DNA from: an uncultured Pelagibacteraceae bacterium
GTDB lineage: Bacteria > Pseudomonadota > Alphaproteobacteria > Pelagibacterales > Pelagibacteraceae
Length of the DNA stretch: 64,000 nucleotides
NCBI GenBank assembly: GCA_902581795.1
Contig: CACHPL010000001.1
Coordinates: 62,001-126,000 of the forward strand
Reading direction: 5' to 3'
Shown here: positions 9,000 to 19,830 of the stretch, in pieces
Numbering within the stretch: the stretch's first letter is position 1
Layout: each line of letters opens with the position of its first letter
Translations under genes and position numbers: made by a program
The notes under the pieces: model-generated
Database searches by the model: none
Told to the model about the DNA's origin: nothing
The model's input: the letters and a program-made list of their open reading frames with translations, nothing else

Positions 9000-11387
9000 T
9001 TAATGCGCGCTTGGAATCTCAGGTTTATCTTTATTTTGATTTGAAGTTTGACCTATATCTACCCATTCAACTGGTTTTAATTCCTTGGTCAAAGCTTGTT
9101 TTAGTACTTCGTCTACATTTTCAACGCATACGATTTCAATACTTTTTCTTATAACTTCTGGTATCTCTACTAAGTCTTTTTTATTATCCATCGGAATTAA
9201 GACTTTCTTTATTCCTGCTCTGTGAGCAGCTAGTAATTTTTCTTTCAAACCACCAATTTGAAGCACGTTACCTCTTAATGTTACTTCGCCGGTCATAGCC
9301 ACATCTTTATTCACAGGTATACCTGTTATTGATGAAATTATTGAAGTTACAATTGCGGTACCCGCTGAAGGCCCATCTTTAGGAGTGGCTCCCTCTGGTA
9401 CGTGTATATGAAAATCTTTCTTTTCAAAAAGAGGAGGTATAATACCGAATTCTAGTGATTTCGATCTTACATAAGATTTTGCAGCCTTAACAGACTCCTG
9501 CATAACTTCACCAAGTTTTCCAGTTATTTGCATCTTTCCCTTACCTGGCATGTTAACTGACTCTATTTTTAAAATTTCACCGCCAACTTCTGTCCAAGCT
9601 AATCCTGTTGAAACACCAATTTTGTTTTCACTCTCAATTTCACCGTAATTATATTTTTTTATTCCTAAATAGCTGTTTATATCTTTTTCTAATAATTCGT
9701 TGTTAACTTTTTCACTTGAGTCTATTTTTTTTACCATTTTTCTCGCTATTTTAGATATTTCTCTTTCTAAATTCCTAACACCCGACTCTCTTGTGTAGTC
9801 TCTTATAATTTTTTTTACAACTTCAGGAGAAATTTTCCACTCACTATCCTTTAATCCATTATCTTTACTTTGTTTAGGAATAAGAAACTTTTGAGCAATA
9901 TTCGTTTTTTCATCCTCAGTGTAACCGGGCAATCTTATAATTTCCATTCTATCCAATAAAGGAGGTAGGATGTTTAAAGTATTTGCAGTAGTAACAAACA
10001 TTACATCGGACAAATCGTAATCTACTTCTAAATAGTGATCATTAAATTGTTTGTTTTGTTCTGGATCTAATGCTTCAAGCAAAGCCGAGGACGGGTCCCC
10101 TCTATAATCACTGCCGACTTTGTCAATTTCATCTAATAAAAAAAGAGGGTTTTTTGTTCCGGCTTTTTTCATCATTTGAATAATTTTACCTGGCAAGGAA
10201 CCTATGTAAGTTCTTCTATGACCTCTTATTTCAGCTTCGTCTCTAATACCTCCTAAAGAAATTCTGACAAATTTTCTTCCTGTAGCTCTTGCTATCGATT
10301 TTCCTAACGATGTTTTTCCAACACCTGGGGGGCCAACTAGACAAAGTATAGGACCTTTCAATTTTTCTATTCTTTTTTGGACTGCCAAAAACTCAATTAT
10401 TCTTTCTTTTACTTTTTCTAAACCATAATGATCCTCATCCAAAATAGCCTGAGCCGCTTTTAGATCTTTAATGATTTTACTTTTATTTGACCATGGCAAG
10501 TCAACCATCCAGTCAAGATAATTTCTTACTACTGTTGCCTCTGCGGACATCGGACTCATAGCTTTTAGTTTTTTAAGTTCAGCCATACACTTATTTTGTG
10601 CTTCTTTACTCATTTTGGCTTTTGCTATTGACTTACTTAAATTTGATATTTCGTCTTTTCCATCTTCAATCTCACCGAGTTCTTTTTGTATTGCTTTTAA
10701 CTGTTCATTTAAATAATACTCTCTCTGAGTTTTTTCCATCTGATTTTTAACTCTTCCTCTTATTTTTTTCTCCATTGTAATGACGCTAGTTTCTTTTTCG
10801 ATTATTTCATAAATCTTTTCCAGCCTTTTTTTAACATCAATCATTTCAAGTAAATGTTGTTTTTCAGAAATCTCTATATTTAAGTTTGAACAAATATTGT
10901 CAGCAATTTTAGATGGGTTGCTTATTAATTTTAGGTTTTTAGTAAACTCTACAATATCTTTTCTACTTAGGTTTGATAATTTTTCAAATTTTTTGATTAA
11001 ACTAGTAGCGAAAGCCTTGCTATCTTCGTCCTCTTTTTGACTTGCGATGACGTCTATTTTACAATTAAAGTATTTTTTATTTTCACTGTCCAATTCTACA
11101 ATTTTTACCCTCTCTAAGCCCTCTACTAAAACTTTAACTGTGCCGTCGGGCAGCTTTAATAACTGCAAAACCTTGCTTAAACATCCAAAAGAATAAATAT
11201 CATTGCTTTGAGGATCGTCTACTTCAGAATTTTTTTGTGTAACTAGCACAATAGATTTATCAGATTTCATGACTTCCTCTAGTGCTTTGATTGATTTTTT
11301 TCTACCTACAAAAAGAGGTGTGACTATTGATGGAAAAATTACAATGTCTCTTAAAGGTAAAAGTGGTTTTAAATTTTCTGAACTCAT
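9000..11387 (-). CDS. lon: ATP-dependent Lon protease
   Basis: This cytosolic AAA+ serine protease removes misfolded and regulatory proteins. The N-terminal substrate-binding domain spans about residues 5-200, the Walker A is GPPGVGKT at 352-359 and the Walker B is FLLDEID at about 416-422. The proteolytic dyad is S674 (DGPSAGT) and K717 (GGLKEKLLAA). The length of 795 residues is full size. It lies 44 bases after clpX as the last gene of the tig-clpP-clpX-lon block, an order common in bacteria. Confidence 0.98.
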   Translation of the reverse strand: MSSENLKPLLPLRDIVIFPSIVTPLFVGRKKSIKALEEVMKSDKSIVLVTQKNSEVDDPQSNDIYSFGCLSKVLQLLKLPDGTVKVLVEGLERVKIVELDSENKKYFNCKIDVIASQKEDEDSKAFATSLIKKFEKLSNLSRKDIVEFTKNLKLISNPSKIADNICSNLNIEISEKQHLLEMIDVKKRLEKIYEIIEKETSVITMEKKIRGRVKNQMEKTQREYYLNEQLKAIQKELGEIEDGKDEISNLSKSIAKAKMSKEAQNKCMAELKKLKAMSPMSAEATVVRNYLDWMVDLPWSNKSKIIKDLKAAQAILDEDHYGLEKVKERIIEFLAVQKRIEKLKGPILCLVGPPGVGKTSLGKSIARATGRKFVRISLGGIRDEAEIRGHRRTYIGSLPGKIIQMMKKAGTKNPLFLLDEIDKVGSDYRGDPSSALLEALDPEQNKQFNDHYLEVDYDLSDVMFVTTANTLNILPPLLDRMEIIRLPGYTEDEKTNIAQKFLIPKQSKDNGLKDSEWKISPEVVKKIIRDYTRESGVRNLEREISKIARKMVKKIDSSEKVNNELLEKDINSYLGIKKYNYGEIESENKIGVSTGLAWTEVGGEILKIESVNMPGKGKMQITGKLGEVMQESVKAAKSYVRSKSLEFGIIPPLFEKKDFHIHVPEGATPKDGPSAGTAIVTSIISSITGIPVNKDVAMTGEVTLRGNVLQIGGLKEKLLAAHRAGIKKVLIPMDNKKDLVEIPEVIRKSIEIVCVENVDEVLKQALTKELKPVEWVDIGQTSNQNKDKPEIPSAH

Positions 11388-11431
11388 TTAATATATAATA
11401 TGGCTACCTGAAAAGTAATTTCAAGTATCAT

Positions 11432-12682
11432 TTATGCAACAGATGTGGATTTATCTTTCGAATAAGTGGTAATAGGTTCGGACTTACCTTTAACCACGCT
11501 TTTATCAACGGTTATAGAGTAAACATCGTTCATCTCTGGCAATGAAAACATTGTTTTAAGTAGTATTGATTCTAATATAGATCTGAGACCTCTTGCCCCA
11601 GTTTTTTTCTTGATTGCTTTTTTTGCAATTTCATGAAGAGCTTCTTCTCTAAACTCAAGTTTTACGTCCTCAAATTCAAATAATCTTGTGTATTGCTTCA
11701 ATAGAGAATTTTTTGGTTCTTTTAAAATTTTTATTAGAGATTTTTCGTCTAGCTCTTCTAAAGTAGCGATTATTGGCATTCTACCAACAAATTCGGGGAT
11801 TAATCCAAATTTAATTAAATCTTCAGGTTCCAATTGTTTTATTAACTCAGAAATTTTTTTATCTTCTTTGCTTGAAACTTTTGCTCCAAAACCAATTGAT
11901 GTTCCTTTTCCTCTATTTTCAATAACTTTATCTAATCCTGCAAAAGCGCCGCCGCATATAAATAATATATTTGTTGTATCAACCTGTAAAAATTCTTGCT
12001 GAGGATGTTTTCTGCCGCCTTGGGGAGGAACGCTTGCGATAGTGCCTTCCATAATCTTTAAGAGTGCTTGCTGAACTCCCTCTCCTGAAACGTCTCTTGT
12101 TATTGAGGGATTTTCAGATTTTCTGCTTATCTTGTCGACTTCATCGATATATACGATTCCTCTTTGTGTTTTTTCAACATTGTAATCTGCTGCTTGTAGA
12201 AGTTTTAAAATAATATTTTCAACATCTTCACCAACATAACCCGCTTCTGTTAGTGTGGTTGCATCAGCCATTGTGAAAGGTACATCCAAAATTCTTGCAA
12301 GAGTTTGGGCCAGCAACGTTTTTCCGCAGCCAGTAGGACCTACTAGTAAAATATTTGATTTTGATAACTCAACATCTTTATTATTTTTAGACTCATGGTT
12401 TAATCTTTTATAATGATTGTGAACAGCTACAGATAGAACTTGTTTTGCATGCTCTTGTCCAATTACGTAATCATCTAAAATTTTACATATTTCTCTTGGT
12501 GACGGAACACCTTCATGATGTTTTACTAGAGAGCTTTTATTCTCCTCTCTAATAATGTCCATACAAAGCTCGACGCACTCATCACAGATAAAAACTGTTG
12601 GGCCGGCAATTAGTTTTTTTACCTCGTGTTGGCTTTTGCCACAGAAAGAACAGTATAGAATATTTTTATTTTTATCTGACAT
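11432..12682 (-). CDS. clpX: ClpX ATPase, specificity subunit of the ClpXP protease
   Basis: ClpX unfolds tagged substrates and threads them into ClpP. The N-terminal zinc-binding domain has C11, C14, C33 and C36. The Walker A is GPTGCGKT at 115-122 and the Walker B is IVYIDEVDK near 175-183. The IGF-type ClpP-docking loop appears as IGFGAKV near residue 266. The length of 416 residues is normal. It follows clpP by 78 bases. Confidence 0.98.
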   Translation of the reverse strand: MSDKNKNILYCSFCGKSQHEVKKLIAGPTVFICDECVELCMDIIREENKSSLVKHHEGVPSPREICKILDDYVIGQEHAKQVLSVAVHNHYKRLNHESKNNKDVELSKSNILLVGPTGCGKTLLAQTLARILDVPFTMADATTLTEAGYVGEDVENIILKLLQAADYNVEKTQRGIVYIDEVDKISRKSENPSITRDVSGEGVQQALLKIMEGTIASVPPQGGRKHPQQEFLQVDTTNILFICGGAFAGLDKVIENRGKGTSIGFGAKVSSKEDKKISELIKQLEPEDLIKFGLIPEFVGRMPIIATLEELDEKSLIKILKEPKNSLLKQYTRLFEFEDVKLEFREEALHEIAKKAIKKKTGARGLRSILESILLKTMFSLPEMNDVYSITVDKSVVKGKSEPITTYSKDKSTSVA

Positions 12683-12760
12683 AACGAATCAAAATACAAT
12701 TTTAAATGTTGAGAGAAAGTAAGGCAAGTACAAGTTGAGTCGCTGACTATATATTGTGTA

Positions 12761-13372
12761 TTATTTTCTTTTTTCAACTACTGAGTCTATTAGACCGAAA
12801 TCTTTAGCCTCTTGAGCAGTTAAAAACTTGTCTCTTTCTAAAGCAACGGCAATTTCTTTAACAGACTTTCCTGTGTGCTTAGAATAAATTTTGTTCAATC
12901 TTTCTTTTAAAGAAAGAATCTCTTTGGCATGTATTTGGATATCAGTTGCTTGACCTTGAAATCCTGCAGATGGTTGGTGAACCATTATTCTTGAATTTGG
13001 TAAAGAAAATCTTTTGCCTTTTTCCCCTGCAGCTAATAAAAAAGATCCCATAGAAGAAGCCTGGCCAATACACAGTGTTGAAACAGGAGACTTAATATAC
13101 TGCATAGTATCATAAATTCCCAAACCTGATGTAACAAGTCCTCCTGGACTATTGATATAAAAGTAAATTTCTTTTTTAGGATTTTCAGACTCTAAAAATA
13201 AAAGTTGTGCGGTTACTAACGATGCAACACTATCATTTACGCCACCAACAAGAAAAACAATTCTTTCTTTTAATAGCCTAGAATAAATATCGTAAGCCCT
13301 CTCACCTTTGTTTGTCTGTTCAACAACCATTGGTACAAGGTTATTTAAATGTTCATCTAAATTACGAATCAT
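12761..13372 (-). CDS. clpP: ClpP proteolytic subunit
   Basis: This is the serine protease chamber of ClpXP. The catalytic triad is visible as S107 (GQASSMG), H132 (MVHQPSAG) and D181 ([11 protein letters not shown]). At 203 residues the length matches other alphaproteobacterial ClpP proteins. It lies between tig (26 bases upstream) and clpX, consistent with coordinated expression of the folding and degradation machinery. Confidence 0.98.
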   Translation of the reverse strand: MIRNLDEHLNNLVPMVVEQTNKGERAYDIYSRLLKERIVFLVGGVNDSVASLVTAQLLFLESENPKKEIYFYINSPGGLVTSGLGIYDTMQYIKSPVSTLCIGQASSMGSFLLAAGEKGKRFSLPNSRIMVHQPSAGFQGQATDIQIHAKEILSLKERLNKIYSKHTGKSVKEIAVALERDKFLTAQEAKDFGLIDSVVEKRK

Positions 13373-13398
13373 AGCAATAATGCTTATACATTTTTAAA

Positions 13399-14778
13399 CT
13401 ACTTTTTGCTAACTTTTTTTATTTTTTTTTTAATTTTTGATTTTTGTTGCTTATTCTTAGAATTTTTTTGTTTTATTTTTTTATTTTTGTCATTGAAATT
13501 TTTAATTAACTCTTCAGCCTCTTTTATAGATATTGTTTTTTTATCTAAATTAATTTTTTTTTTGATCAACTGTATTATTTTATCCTCATACAACGCACCT
13601 CTTAAACTAGCAACTGCACTAGGGTTTTTTTGATAATATTCCATAACCATTTTTTCTTGGCCTGGCATGCTGCTTACATGTTTTTGAATTTCTTTTTTAA
13701 TATCTTCTTCTTCTAATTTAAGATTATTTTTTTCCCCAATCTCATTTAAAATAATGCCAATTTTAATTCTTGACTTAGCTGCAGCATTATTCTGTTCTTT
13801 AAATTTTTGGATTTCATCTCCTTTTAAATTTTGATTTAAAATTTTTTCCTCTTGCTCAACTAGATTTGGAGGTAAATCTAATGAATGATTTTTTTCTATT
13901 TCATCAAGTAAACTTTTTTTTGTCATGTTATCTAAAGCACTTTTATATTCTGATGATATTTGTTTTTTAATTAAACTTTTTAAATCATTAAGATTTTTGG
14001 CACCAAGTTTTTTTGCTAATTCGTCATCTATTTTAACTTCTGCTGGTTTTTTTATATTTATTATTTTGCAATTAAAATTTGTTTTTTTATTTGCAATTTC
14101 TTTTTTTGGATAATTTTCTGGTAATTTTACAACTAATAGTTTTGACTGATCTTTTTTTGAACCTATTAATTGTTCGTCAAAACCCTTAATAAATAAATCC
14201 TTTCCTAAAACAATCTGAACATTCTTACCTTCGTTTCCTTCAAATTGTTTTCCGTCGATGTCGGCTTTATAATTAAATGTGACTAAATCTCCGATTTCTG
14301 ATTTTTCATGATCTTTTTTTTCAATAAAATTTTTTTGATTTTGAGCTATTTCATTGAGTCTTTTTTCTACAGATTTATCTTCTACTAAAATTTCATATTC
14401 TAGCACTTTTATTTTATCTAAAGATTTTAACTTGACTGTTGGTAAAGTCTCAATTTCCATATTGTAATCCAAATCTTTGCCTTCACCAAAGCTCTTTAAT
14501 TCAATTTTAGGCTGTCCAGCTACTTTAATTTTATTTTCTTCAATTGCTTGCTTTGATGTTTCTTTAAGAATCCCATCAATCACCTCTCCGTAAATTGCTT
14601 TACCAAACTGATTTTTCATTACTGAGGTAGGTACTTTTCCAGGTCTGAAACCCTTCAATTGAACTTTGTCTTTTAATTCTAAGAGTTTTTCATCTAACTT
14701 CCGTTGTATAGATTTTTTATCTACAAAAATCGATAAATTAGTTTTGAGACCTTTTTTTGAATTTACCTTAACCTTCAT
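13399..14778 (-). CDS. tig: trigger factor chaperone
   Basis: This ribosome-bound chaperone and peptidyl-prolyl isomerase meets nascent chains at the exit tunnel. The ribosome-binding signature GFRPGKVP is at residues 43-50, an FKBP-type domain spans about 155-240, and a helical C-terminal domain follows. The last 35 or so residues are an unusual run of lysine, asparagine and glutamine, beyond the normal fold. It is the first gene of the tig-clpP-clpX-lon group. Confidence 0.95.
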   Translation of the reverse strand: MKVKVNSKKGLKTNLSIFVDKKSIQRKLDEKLLELKDKVQLKGFRPGKVPTSVMKNQFGKAIYGEVIDGILKETSKQAIEENKIKVAGQPKIELKSFGEGKDLDYNMEIETLPTVKLKSLDKIKVLEYEILVEDKSVEKRLNEIAQNQKNFIEKKDHEKSEIGDLVTFNYKADIDGKQFEGNEGKNVQIVLGKDLFIKGFDEQLIGSKKDQSKLLVVKLPENYPKKEIANKKTNFNCKIINIKKPAEVKIDDELAKKLGAKNLNDLKSLIKKQISSEYKSALDNMTKKSLLDEIEKNHSLDLPPNLVEQEEKILNQNLKGDEIQKFKEQNNAAAKSRIKIGIILNEIGEKNNLKLEEEDIKKEIQKHVSSMPGQEKMVMEYYQKNPSAVASLRGALYEDKIIQLIKKKINLDKKTISIKEAEELIKNFNDKNKKIKQKNSKNKQQKSKIKKKIKKVSKK

Positions 14779-14832
14779 TAATACCTTTTTATTTATTTAA
14801 TATTTTAACACTTACCAAAAGACTTTTTTAGT

Positions 14833-14917
14833 TGGTGGGCAAGAAGAGACTCGAACTCTTAAGCCTTGCGGCACTAGTTCCTAAGACTAGCGCGTATACC
14901 AATTCCGCCACTTGCCC
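14833..14917 (-). tRNA. tRNA-Leu (anticodon TAG)
   Basis: The minus strand has acceptor GGGCAAG paired with CTTGCCC, an anticodon stem CTAGT/ACTAG closing loop CTTAGGA (anticodon TAG), a long variable arm (TGCCGCAAGGC region) as expected of a class II tRNA, and a T arm with GAGTTCGAGTCTC. The CCA end is encoded at 14835-14833. Confidence 0.96.
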
Positions 14918-14986
14918 GTATCAAAATTTCAGTGATTTATATAACATTGCTTACTATAAATAAAGCTTTGAAAATAGATAATGATT

Positions 14987-16033
14987 TTATGTATTAGATT
15001 TTCTTGAAATCAAATAATAAGAAATTAAATAAAATAATAATAAAGAAAAAAACCATATCCTGCTAATTAGAGGATTTTCCATAAAATAAAATCCAGGCAT
15101 AATGAGAAATAAATAAATAACGTTTATGAACAATGAGGTTAGATAGTTTTTTTTTATCATTTTTTTATGTATCAACATATGCAAGTGATTACCGTCAGGT
15201 AATAAGGGAGATTTTTTCTGATATATTTTTCTAAAAAAAGAAAAGAAAACCTCAAAAAATAGATAAAAAAGAAGTGTACAAAAGAAAAAAGAGGATATTT
15301 GGGGGTTTGCATTATTTGTCTCAATAATATTTAAAGTAATAATGGCACCAAATAAATAAGACCCACCATCACCTAAAAAGATCTTGGAGCTTGGAAAATT
15401 AAACAGAAGTAATATAAAAAAAATAATAATTTGAGCAGTTATCAATAAAGCAAATTCAGCCTGATTATTATTTATACTTATAAATAAAAGTATAAAATTG
15501 ATTATTAAAAGATGTATTGCTAATAAACCGTTAAATCCATCAATTAAATTAGCGCCATTAATAATAAATAAGAAACAAAGCAAAATAAAGAATGTTTCGA
15601 AAATCCTACTATACAACATCCACTCCCTTAAAACTGGAACGTCCATATTGTCTATATTTATAGACAAGAAAATTATACTTATTGATAAAATTAAAATCAT
15701 TAATAACAGCCTAGCACTAGGGTCTGTTTTAATTTTTAAATCATCTGAAAAACCAATTAAAAATAATGCGACAGGTAAAAATAAGTAGTCATTTAAAATT
15801 TTCCCGAATAATAAATAATTAATTAAAATAAAGATAATTAAAGATATTATTGCTGCCAAACCTCCGCACCTAGATATTGGTTCACTATGAAATGCTTGAG
15901 GTTTTTCAAAATCTTTATCTAGCAAAACACCGTTTCTAATTTTATTTGAAAAATTTTTAGTAATTAAGAAAATAAAAAAACATATTAAAGAAAAGATGGA
16001 AAGAAGACTTAATTGTGCAGACTCTGTGTACAT
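14987..16033 (-). CDS. MraY/WecA-family polyprenyl-phosphate sugar-1-phosphate transferase
   Basis: This multi-pass membrane enzyme (about ten hydrophobic segments) transfers a sugar-1-phosphate from a UDP-sugar to undecaprenyl phosphate. Family motifs are the D97-D98 pair (GFSDDLK), NLIDGFNGL at 162-170, FLGDGGSYLFGA at 219-230 and HLHMLIHK at 283-290. The HLH motif and overall pattern resemble WecA/WbpL initiators of O-antigen-type glycans more than MraY. The ATG overlaps the stop of the upstream transporter gene (TAATG). The exact sugar substrate cannot be read from sequence. Confidence 0.88.
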   Translation of the reverse strand: MYTESAQLSLLSIFSLICFFIFLITKNFSNKIRNGVLLDKDFEKPQAFHSEPISRCGGLAAIISLIIFILINYLLFGKILNDYLFLPVALFLIGFSDDLKIKTDPSARLLLMILILSISIIFLSINIDNMDVPVLREWMLYSRIFETFFILLCFLFIINGANLIDGFNGLLAIHLLIINFILLFISINNNQAEFALLITAQIIIFFILLLFNFPSSKIFLGDGGSYLFGAIITLNIIETNNANPQISSFFFCTLLFYLFFEVFFSFFRKIYQKKSPLLPDGNHLHMLIHKKMIKKNYLTSLFINVIYLFLIMPGFYFMENPLISRIWFFSLLLFYLISYYLISRKSNT

Positions 16034-16926
16034 TAATTATTCTGAATTCCTTTGTTGCCCTTTTTTACCATAAATATTCCTGAAATAATAATTATTAGAG
16101 AAACTAATACCTTCCATGTAATTTGTTCATTCATAATTATAAAGCCAAAAATTACTCCAAATATTGGTATTAGATAAGCAACTTGTGTTTGAAAAACCAT
16201 TCCAACTTTTGTCAGTATGTGAAATCTTAATAACCAAGCTAATCCAGTTGGAAAAACACCCAAATAAATAAGCGCAAGAGTAGACTCCATAGAAGGGTTA
16301 AGTTTTGCCCAGGGTTGTTGATATAAACAGAAAGGAAAAAGGAAAATTAGAGACCACAAAATGGTTGATGTGGAAACATTCCCGTTTCCATGATTTTTTA
16401 AAAACTTTAAAGTTAAAATTCCACCAACTACATAAAAGGTCGATCCACATAGAATAACTATAACATAAAATATATTGCTCTCAGATATTACCAGCTTATC
16501 AAAAAATAAGAAAATGACTCCTAAGAAACCGATTATAACTCCGATAGACTTAAAAAAATTCAACTTTTCATTTGAAGTAAAAAAATGAGCTAAAATTGTA
16601 CCGCTTAAGGGAGTGGTACTCATTAGTATAGCTGCTAAATAGCTGTCTACTACATTTGTGCCATACGCTATAAGTAAAAAAGGAATAGTAATGTTGGTCA
16701 ATCCTACAAGAGCATACATCTTCCAATCTTTAGAAAATGCTAAAATTTTTATTCTTCGGTAAGCACAATAAAAAGCTAATGCGATAAGAGCAAAAAAAAC
16801 TCTTACAAAAACTAAAGTGATAGGATCATAGGTATAGGTTGCTATTTTTATATTAAAAAAAGCAGATCCCCAAACAGCTCCTAGTAAAATTAATAACAAA
16901 ACATCTACAGTTTTTGGTTCTCTCAT
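16033..16926 (-). CDS. EamA/DMT-family transporter
   Basis: This protein of the drug/metabolite transporter superfamily has about ten transmembrane segments arranged as two EamA repeats (roughly residues 9-140 and 150-290). The second repeat ends with the typical PIFGVIFGFIIMNEQITW segment. Substrates in this family range from amino acids to nucleotides and are not predictable here. It overlaps the preceding YbaK-type gene by 4 bases and the following glycosyltransferase by 1-3 bases. Confidence 0.9.
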   Translation of the reverse strand: MREPKTVDVLLLILLGAVWGSAFFNIKIATYTYDPITLVFVRVFFALIALAFYCAYRRIKILAFSKDWKMYALVGLTNITIPFLLIAYGTNVVDSYLAAILMSTTPLSGTILAHFFTSNEKLNFFKSIGVIIGFLGVIFLFFDKLVISESNIFYVIVILCGSTFYVVGGILTLKFLKNHGNGNVSTSTILWSLIFLFPFCLYQQPWAKLNPSMESTLALIYLGVFPTGLAWLLRFHILTKVGMVFQTQVAYLIPIFGVIFGFIIMNEQITWKVLVSLIIIISGIFMVKKGNKGIQNN

Positions 16927-17405
16927 TCTATGATTTCTTCCTCTTTTCCATTGGTTAATTTGATTAATTCTGTATAAGTAATTTTAAATACACAATCAGG
17001 ATGGCCTGCTGCACCATACATATATTTAAATCTACTTAAAGACTTGTCTATAAAAATATTCATTTTTTTTAAATGCCCTGTTGGCGCAACTCCTCCTATA
17101 GAAAAGCCAGTATTTTCTTTCACTTGATCAGCATTTGCCATTGAAACATCTTTTTCATTAAGAATTTTTTTCAATTTATTCAAAGAACACTTTTTGTCAC
17201 CCGAAACTAAACAAATAAAAAATTCATTTTTAGTTCTAAAAACCAAGCTTTTGATGATAGCGCCCAGATCACATTTTAAGGAATTCGCTGCATCTTTAGC
17301 GGTTTTCGCTGTTTTGTCCAAAACTATTATTTGTAAACTTTTATCAAATATTTTTAGTTTTTCCCCAACTCTTCTGACGGGCTCTTTATTTAATAGTTCT
17401 TGCAT
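16923..17405 (-). CDS. YbaK/ProX-type aminoacyl-tRNA deacylase domain protein
   Basis: This 160-residue protein matches the YbaK/prolyl-tRNA synthetase-associated editing domain, which hydrolyses mischarged tRNAs. A conserved core with VFRTKNEFFICLVSGD near residue 57 and the GGVAPTGH loop near 108-115 are visible, with the tail pattern GAAGHPDCVFKI. The specific mischarged amino acid is not evident. It overlaps nnrD by 20 bases and the DMT gene by 4, so it belongs to the same transcript. Confidence 0.88.
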   Translation of the reverse strand: MQELLNKEPVRRVGEKLKIFDKSLQIIVLDKTAKTAKDAANSLKCDLGAIIKSLVFRTKNEFFICLVSGDKKCSLNKLKKILNEKDVSMANADQVKENTGFSIGGVAPTGHLKKMNIFIDKSLSRFKYMYGAAGHPDCVFKITYTELIKLTNGKEEEIIE

Positions 17406-18240
17406 TTTCCAATCTTTTTAACATACTTGGGATACCTTTTATTAAATCTTCTGAAATCAATCCTCTTCCATATCGTCTCGCAATATCACTGTGTATCCAA
17501 ACACCTGCAGAAGCTGCTTCATTTACAGACATTTTTTTATCACCAACCAAACTTGCTATTATTCCTGCTAAAACATCGCCCGATCCAATAACTGCTAATT
17601 CGCTAGAAGTACGTGTATTTAAGATAATTTTTTTATTAGAACCAATTACAGTTTTATTTCCCTTTAGTAGAATATTAGATTTACAAATTTTCAAAAACTT
17701 TAAAACCTTATCTTCATTGCTGAGTTTTTTTTTTATAGAAGGAAAGAGTCTATGAAACTCAGCTTCGTGAGGTGTGATTAATTTATTTTTGTCCAAATAT
17801 TTCAAAAGGTGTTTAGTTTTATTTTGAAATGAATTAAGTGAGTCAGCATCTAAAATTACATATTTAATATGTTTTAAAATTTCCTCAGTAAATTTCATTG
17901 TTTTTGCTGTATTACCCGCACCTGGTCCAACAAGGGCTACTTTGGTAGTTAAGCTCTCTTTTTTTAAAAAACTTTTGAGAAATGACAAATTGTTAATTTC
18001 TATTTTCAAAGCCGAAGGAAATTTACGTGATAAAATTGACAGTGTTTCCTTATTACAAATAATTTTTACAGATCCTACCCCAACCCTCAAACAAGACTCT
18101 GCTGCAAGTATTGTAGCTCCAATCATATTTTTTTGGCCACCTAATATCAAAACTCTTCCTCTAGAATATTTGTTGCTAATTTTTTTCTTCCAAGGAAATT
18201 TTTTTAACCAAATTTTTGGTGTATTCTTAAGCAATTTCAT
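17386..18240 (-). CDS. nnrD: ADP/ATP-dependent NAD(P)H-hydrate dehydratase
   Basis: This repairs damaged, hydrated NADH or NADPH. It has the ribokinase-like YjeF C-terminal fold: GPGAGN at 105-110, LDADSLNSF near 130, TPHEAEF at 156-162 and GSGDVLAG at 219-226. Only the dehydratase half is present; the epimerase half (NnrE), often fused N-terminally, is absent here and must be elsewhere or missing. It is the first gene of a four-gene minus-strand unit and diverges from glnA. Confidence 0.92.
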   Translation of the reverse strand: MKLLKNTPKIWLKKFPWKKKISNKYSRGRVLILGGQKNMIGATILAAESCLRVGVGSVKIICNKETLSILSRKFPSALKIEINNLSFLKSFLKKESLTTKVALVGPGAGNTAKTMKFTEEILKHIKYVILDADSLNSFQNKTKHLLKYLDKNKLITPHEAEFHRLFPSIKKKLSNEDKVLKFLKICKSNILLKGNKTVIGSNKKIILNTRTSSELAVIGSGDVLAGIIASLVGDKKMSVNEAASAGVWIHSDIARRYGRGLISEDLIKGIPSMLKRLENARTIK

Positions 18241-18354
18241 TCAATTTTGAATTGTATAATGTAAAAAATGCATAGCAGCCATATATTTTTTATCTATTTG
18301 AGAAGCATCAAAATTTGATAGTGTTACATAATTTTTTAATAAATACGAGATTAT

Positions 18355-19761
18355 ATGAGCACAAGTTCAGTACGTAAAGTGATGAAAGATAAAGAGATCG
18401 AATATGTCGATCTTAGATTTACCGATCCTAGAGGTAAACTTCAACACGTAACCATGGATGCAACAGTCGTTGATGACGACATGCTGGAAAACGGCGTTTT
18501 CTTTGATGGCTCTTCCATCGCTGGATGGAAAGCAATTAATGAGTCAGATATGATTTTAAAACCTGATTTATCAAGAACAGTTGTCGATCCATTTACATCA
18601 CATAATACTCTTAATATATTTTGTGATATTCTTGATGCCATTAAGAAAGACCCTTATGAGAGAGACCCAAGAGGAACAGCAAAAAAAGCTGAAGCATATT
18701 TAAAGAAAACTGGTGTGGGAGATAAAGCTTACTTCGGACCAGAACCAGAATTTTTCGTTTTTGATGATGTAAAATATTCAAACGATATGAATCATACGGG
18801 ATTTCAAATTGATAGTTCTGAAGGTCCATATAACACTGGAAAAAAATACGAAAATGGAAACATGGGTCATCGTCCTGGAATTAAAGGAGGTTACTTCCCT
18901 GTGCCACCGGTTGATAGCGCACAAGATATGAGAAGTGAATATTTAAAAGCAATGAAAGATATGGGGATTAAAGTAGAAAAACATCACCACGAAGTTGCTC
19001 CGAGTCAACACGAACTTGGAATGTATTTTGGAACCTTGGTTGACCAAGCAGACAATCTTCAACTTTATAAATATGCGGTACATATGGTTACACACTCGTT
19101 TGGTAAGACTGCAACTTTTATGCCTAAACCGGTTAAAGGTGATAATGGTTCTGGTATGCACTGTCACCAATCAATATGGAAAGGAAGCACCGCAGTATTT
19201 TCTGGAGATAAATATGCAGGGCTTTCTGATACAGCATTACATTATATTGGCGGAATATTAAAACACGCAAGAGCTATAAATGCTTTTTCAAACGCAACAA
19301 CAAATAGTTATAAAAGATTAATACCAGGTTTTGAAGCTCCTGTGTTATTAGCATACTCTGCAAGAAATAGATCTGCTTCTTGTAGAATTCCAATTACACA
19401 AAGCAAGAAAGCAGCAAGATGTGAAGTTCGTTTTCCTGATGCAGCTGGAAACCCATATTTGACTTTTTCAGCATTATTAATGGCTGGACTTGATGGGGTT
19501 AAAAATAAAATTAATCCAGGAAAATCCTTAGACAAAGACCTATATGCACTAAGTGAGTCAGAAGTTAAAAAAATTCCAACTGTATGTGGTTCATTAAGAG
19601 AAGCCATGGAAAGCTTGGATAAAGATAGAAAATTTTTAACACAGGGTAACGTTTTTACTGACGATCAAATAGATGCTTACATCGCTCTTAAATATGAGGA
19701 AATTTATAATTTTGAGCACACTCCACATCCAATGGAGTTTCAAATGTATTATAGCTGCTAG
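18355..19761 (+). CDS. glnA: type I glutamine synthetase
   Basis: This is the central ammonium-assimilating enzyme (glutamate + NH3 + ATP to glutamine). At 468 residues it is a standard GSI-beta subunit. Signatures are DGSSIAGW near 51-58, the ATP/metal segment [16 protein letters not shown] near 255, and NRSASCRIP near 338. The tyrosine in DKDLYALSE near 397 matches the adenylylation site, so GlnE-type control is plausible. The codon usage is less AT-biased than neighbours, as expected of a highly expressed gene. No glnB gene is adjacent. Confidence 0.98.
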   Translation: MSTSSVRKVMKDKEIEYVDLRFTDPRGKLQHVTMDATVVDDDMLENGVFFDGSSIAGWKAINESDMILKPDLSRTVVDPFTSHNTLNIFCDILDAIKKDPYERDPRGTAKKAEAYLKKTGVGDKAYFGPEPEFFVFDDVKYSNDMNHTGFQIDSSEGPYNTGKKYENGNMGHRPGIKGGYFPVPPVDSAQDMRSEYLKAMKDMGIKVEKHHHEVAPSQHELGMYFGTLVDQADNLQLYKYAVHMVTHSFGKTATFMPKPVKGDNGSGMHCHQSIWKGSTAVFSGDKYAGLSDTALHYIGGILKHARAINAFSNATTNSYKRLIPGFEAPVLLAYSARNRSASCRIPITQSKKAARCEVRFPDAAGNPYLTFSALLMAGLDGVKNKINPGKSLDKDLYALSESEVKKIPTVCGSLREAMESLDKDRKFLTQGNVFTDDQIDAYIALKYEEIYNFEHTPHPMEFQMYYSC

Positions 19762-19830
19762 AAGCGAATGCATTTAAGGTGTGACACTATTTTTAAATAA
19801 TTAACTAATAATAAAGAGTATGATTACTTA

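Noticed and set aside
18441-19607. Several open frames opposite or alongside glnA
   Set aside because: They are other-frame shadows of a conserved, highly expressed gene and have no independent support.
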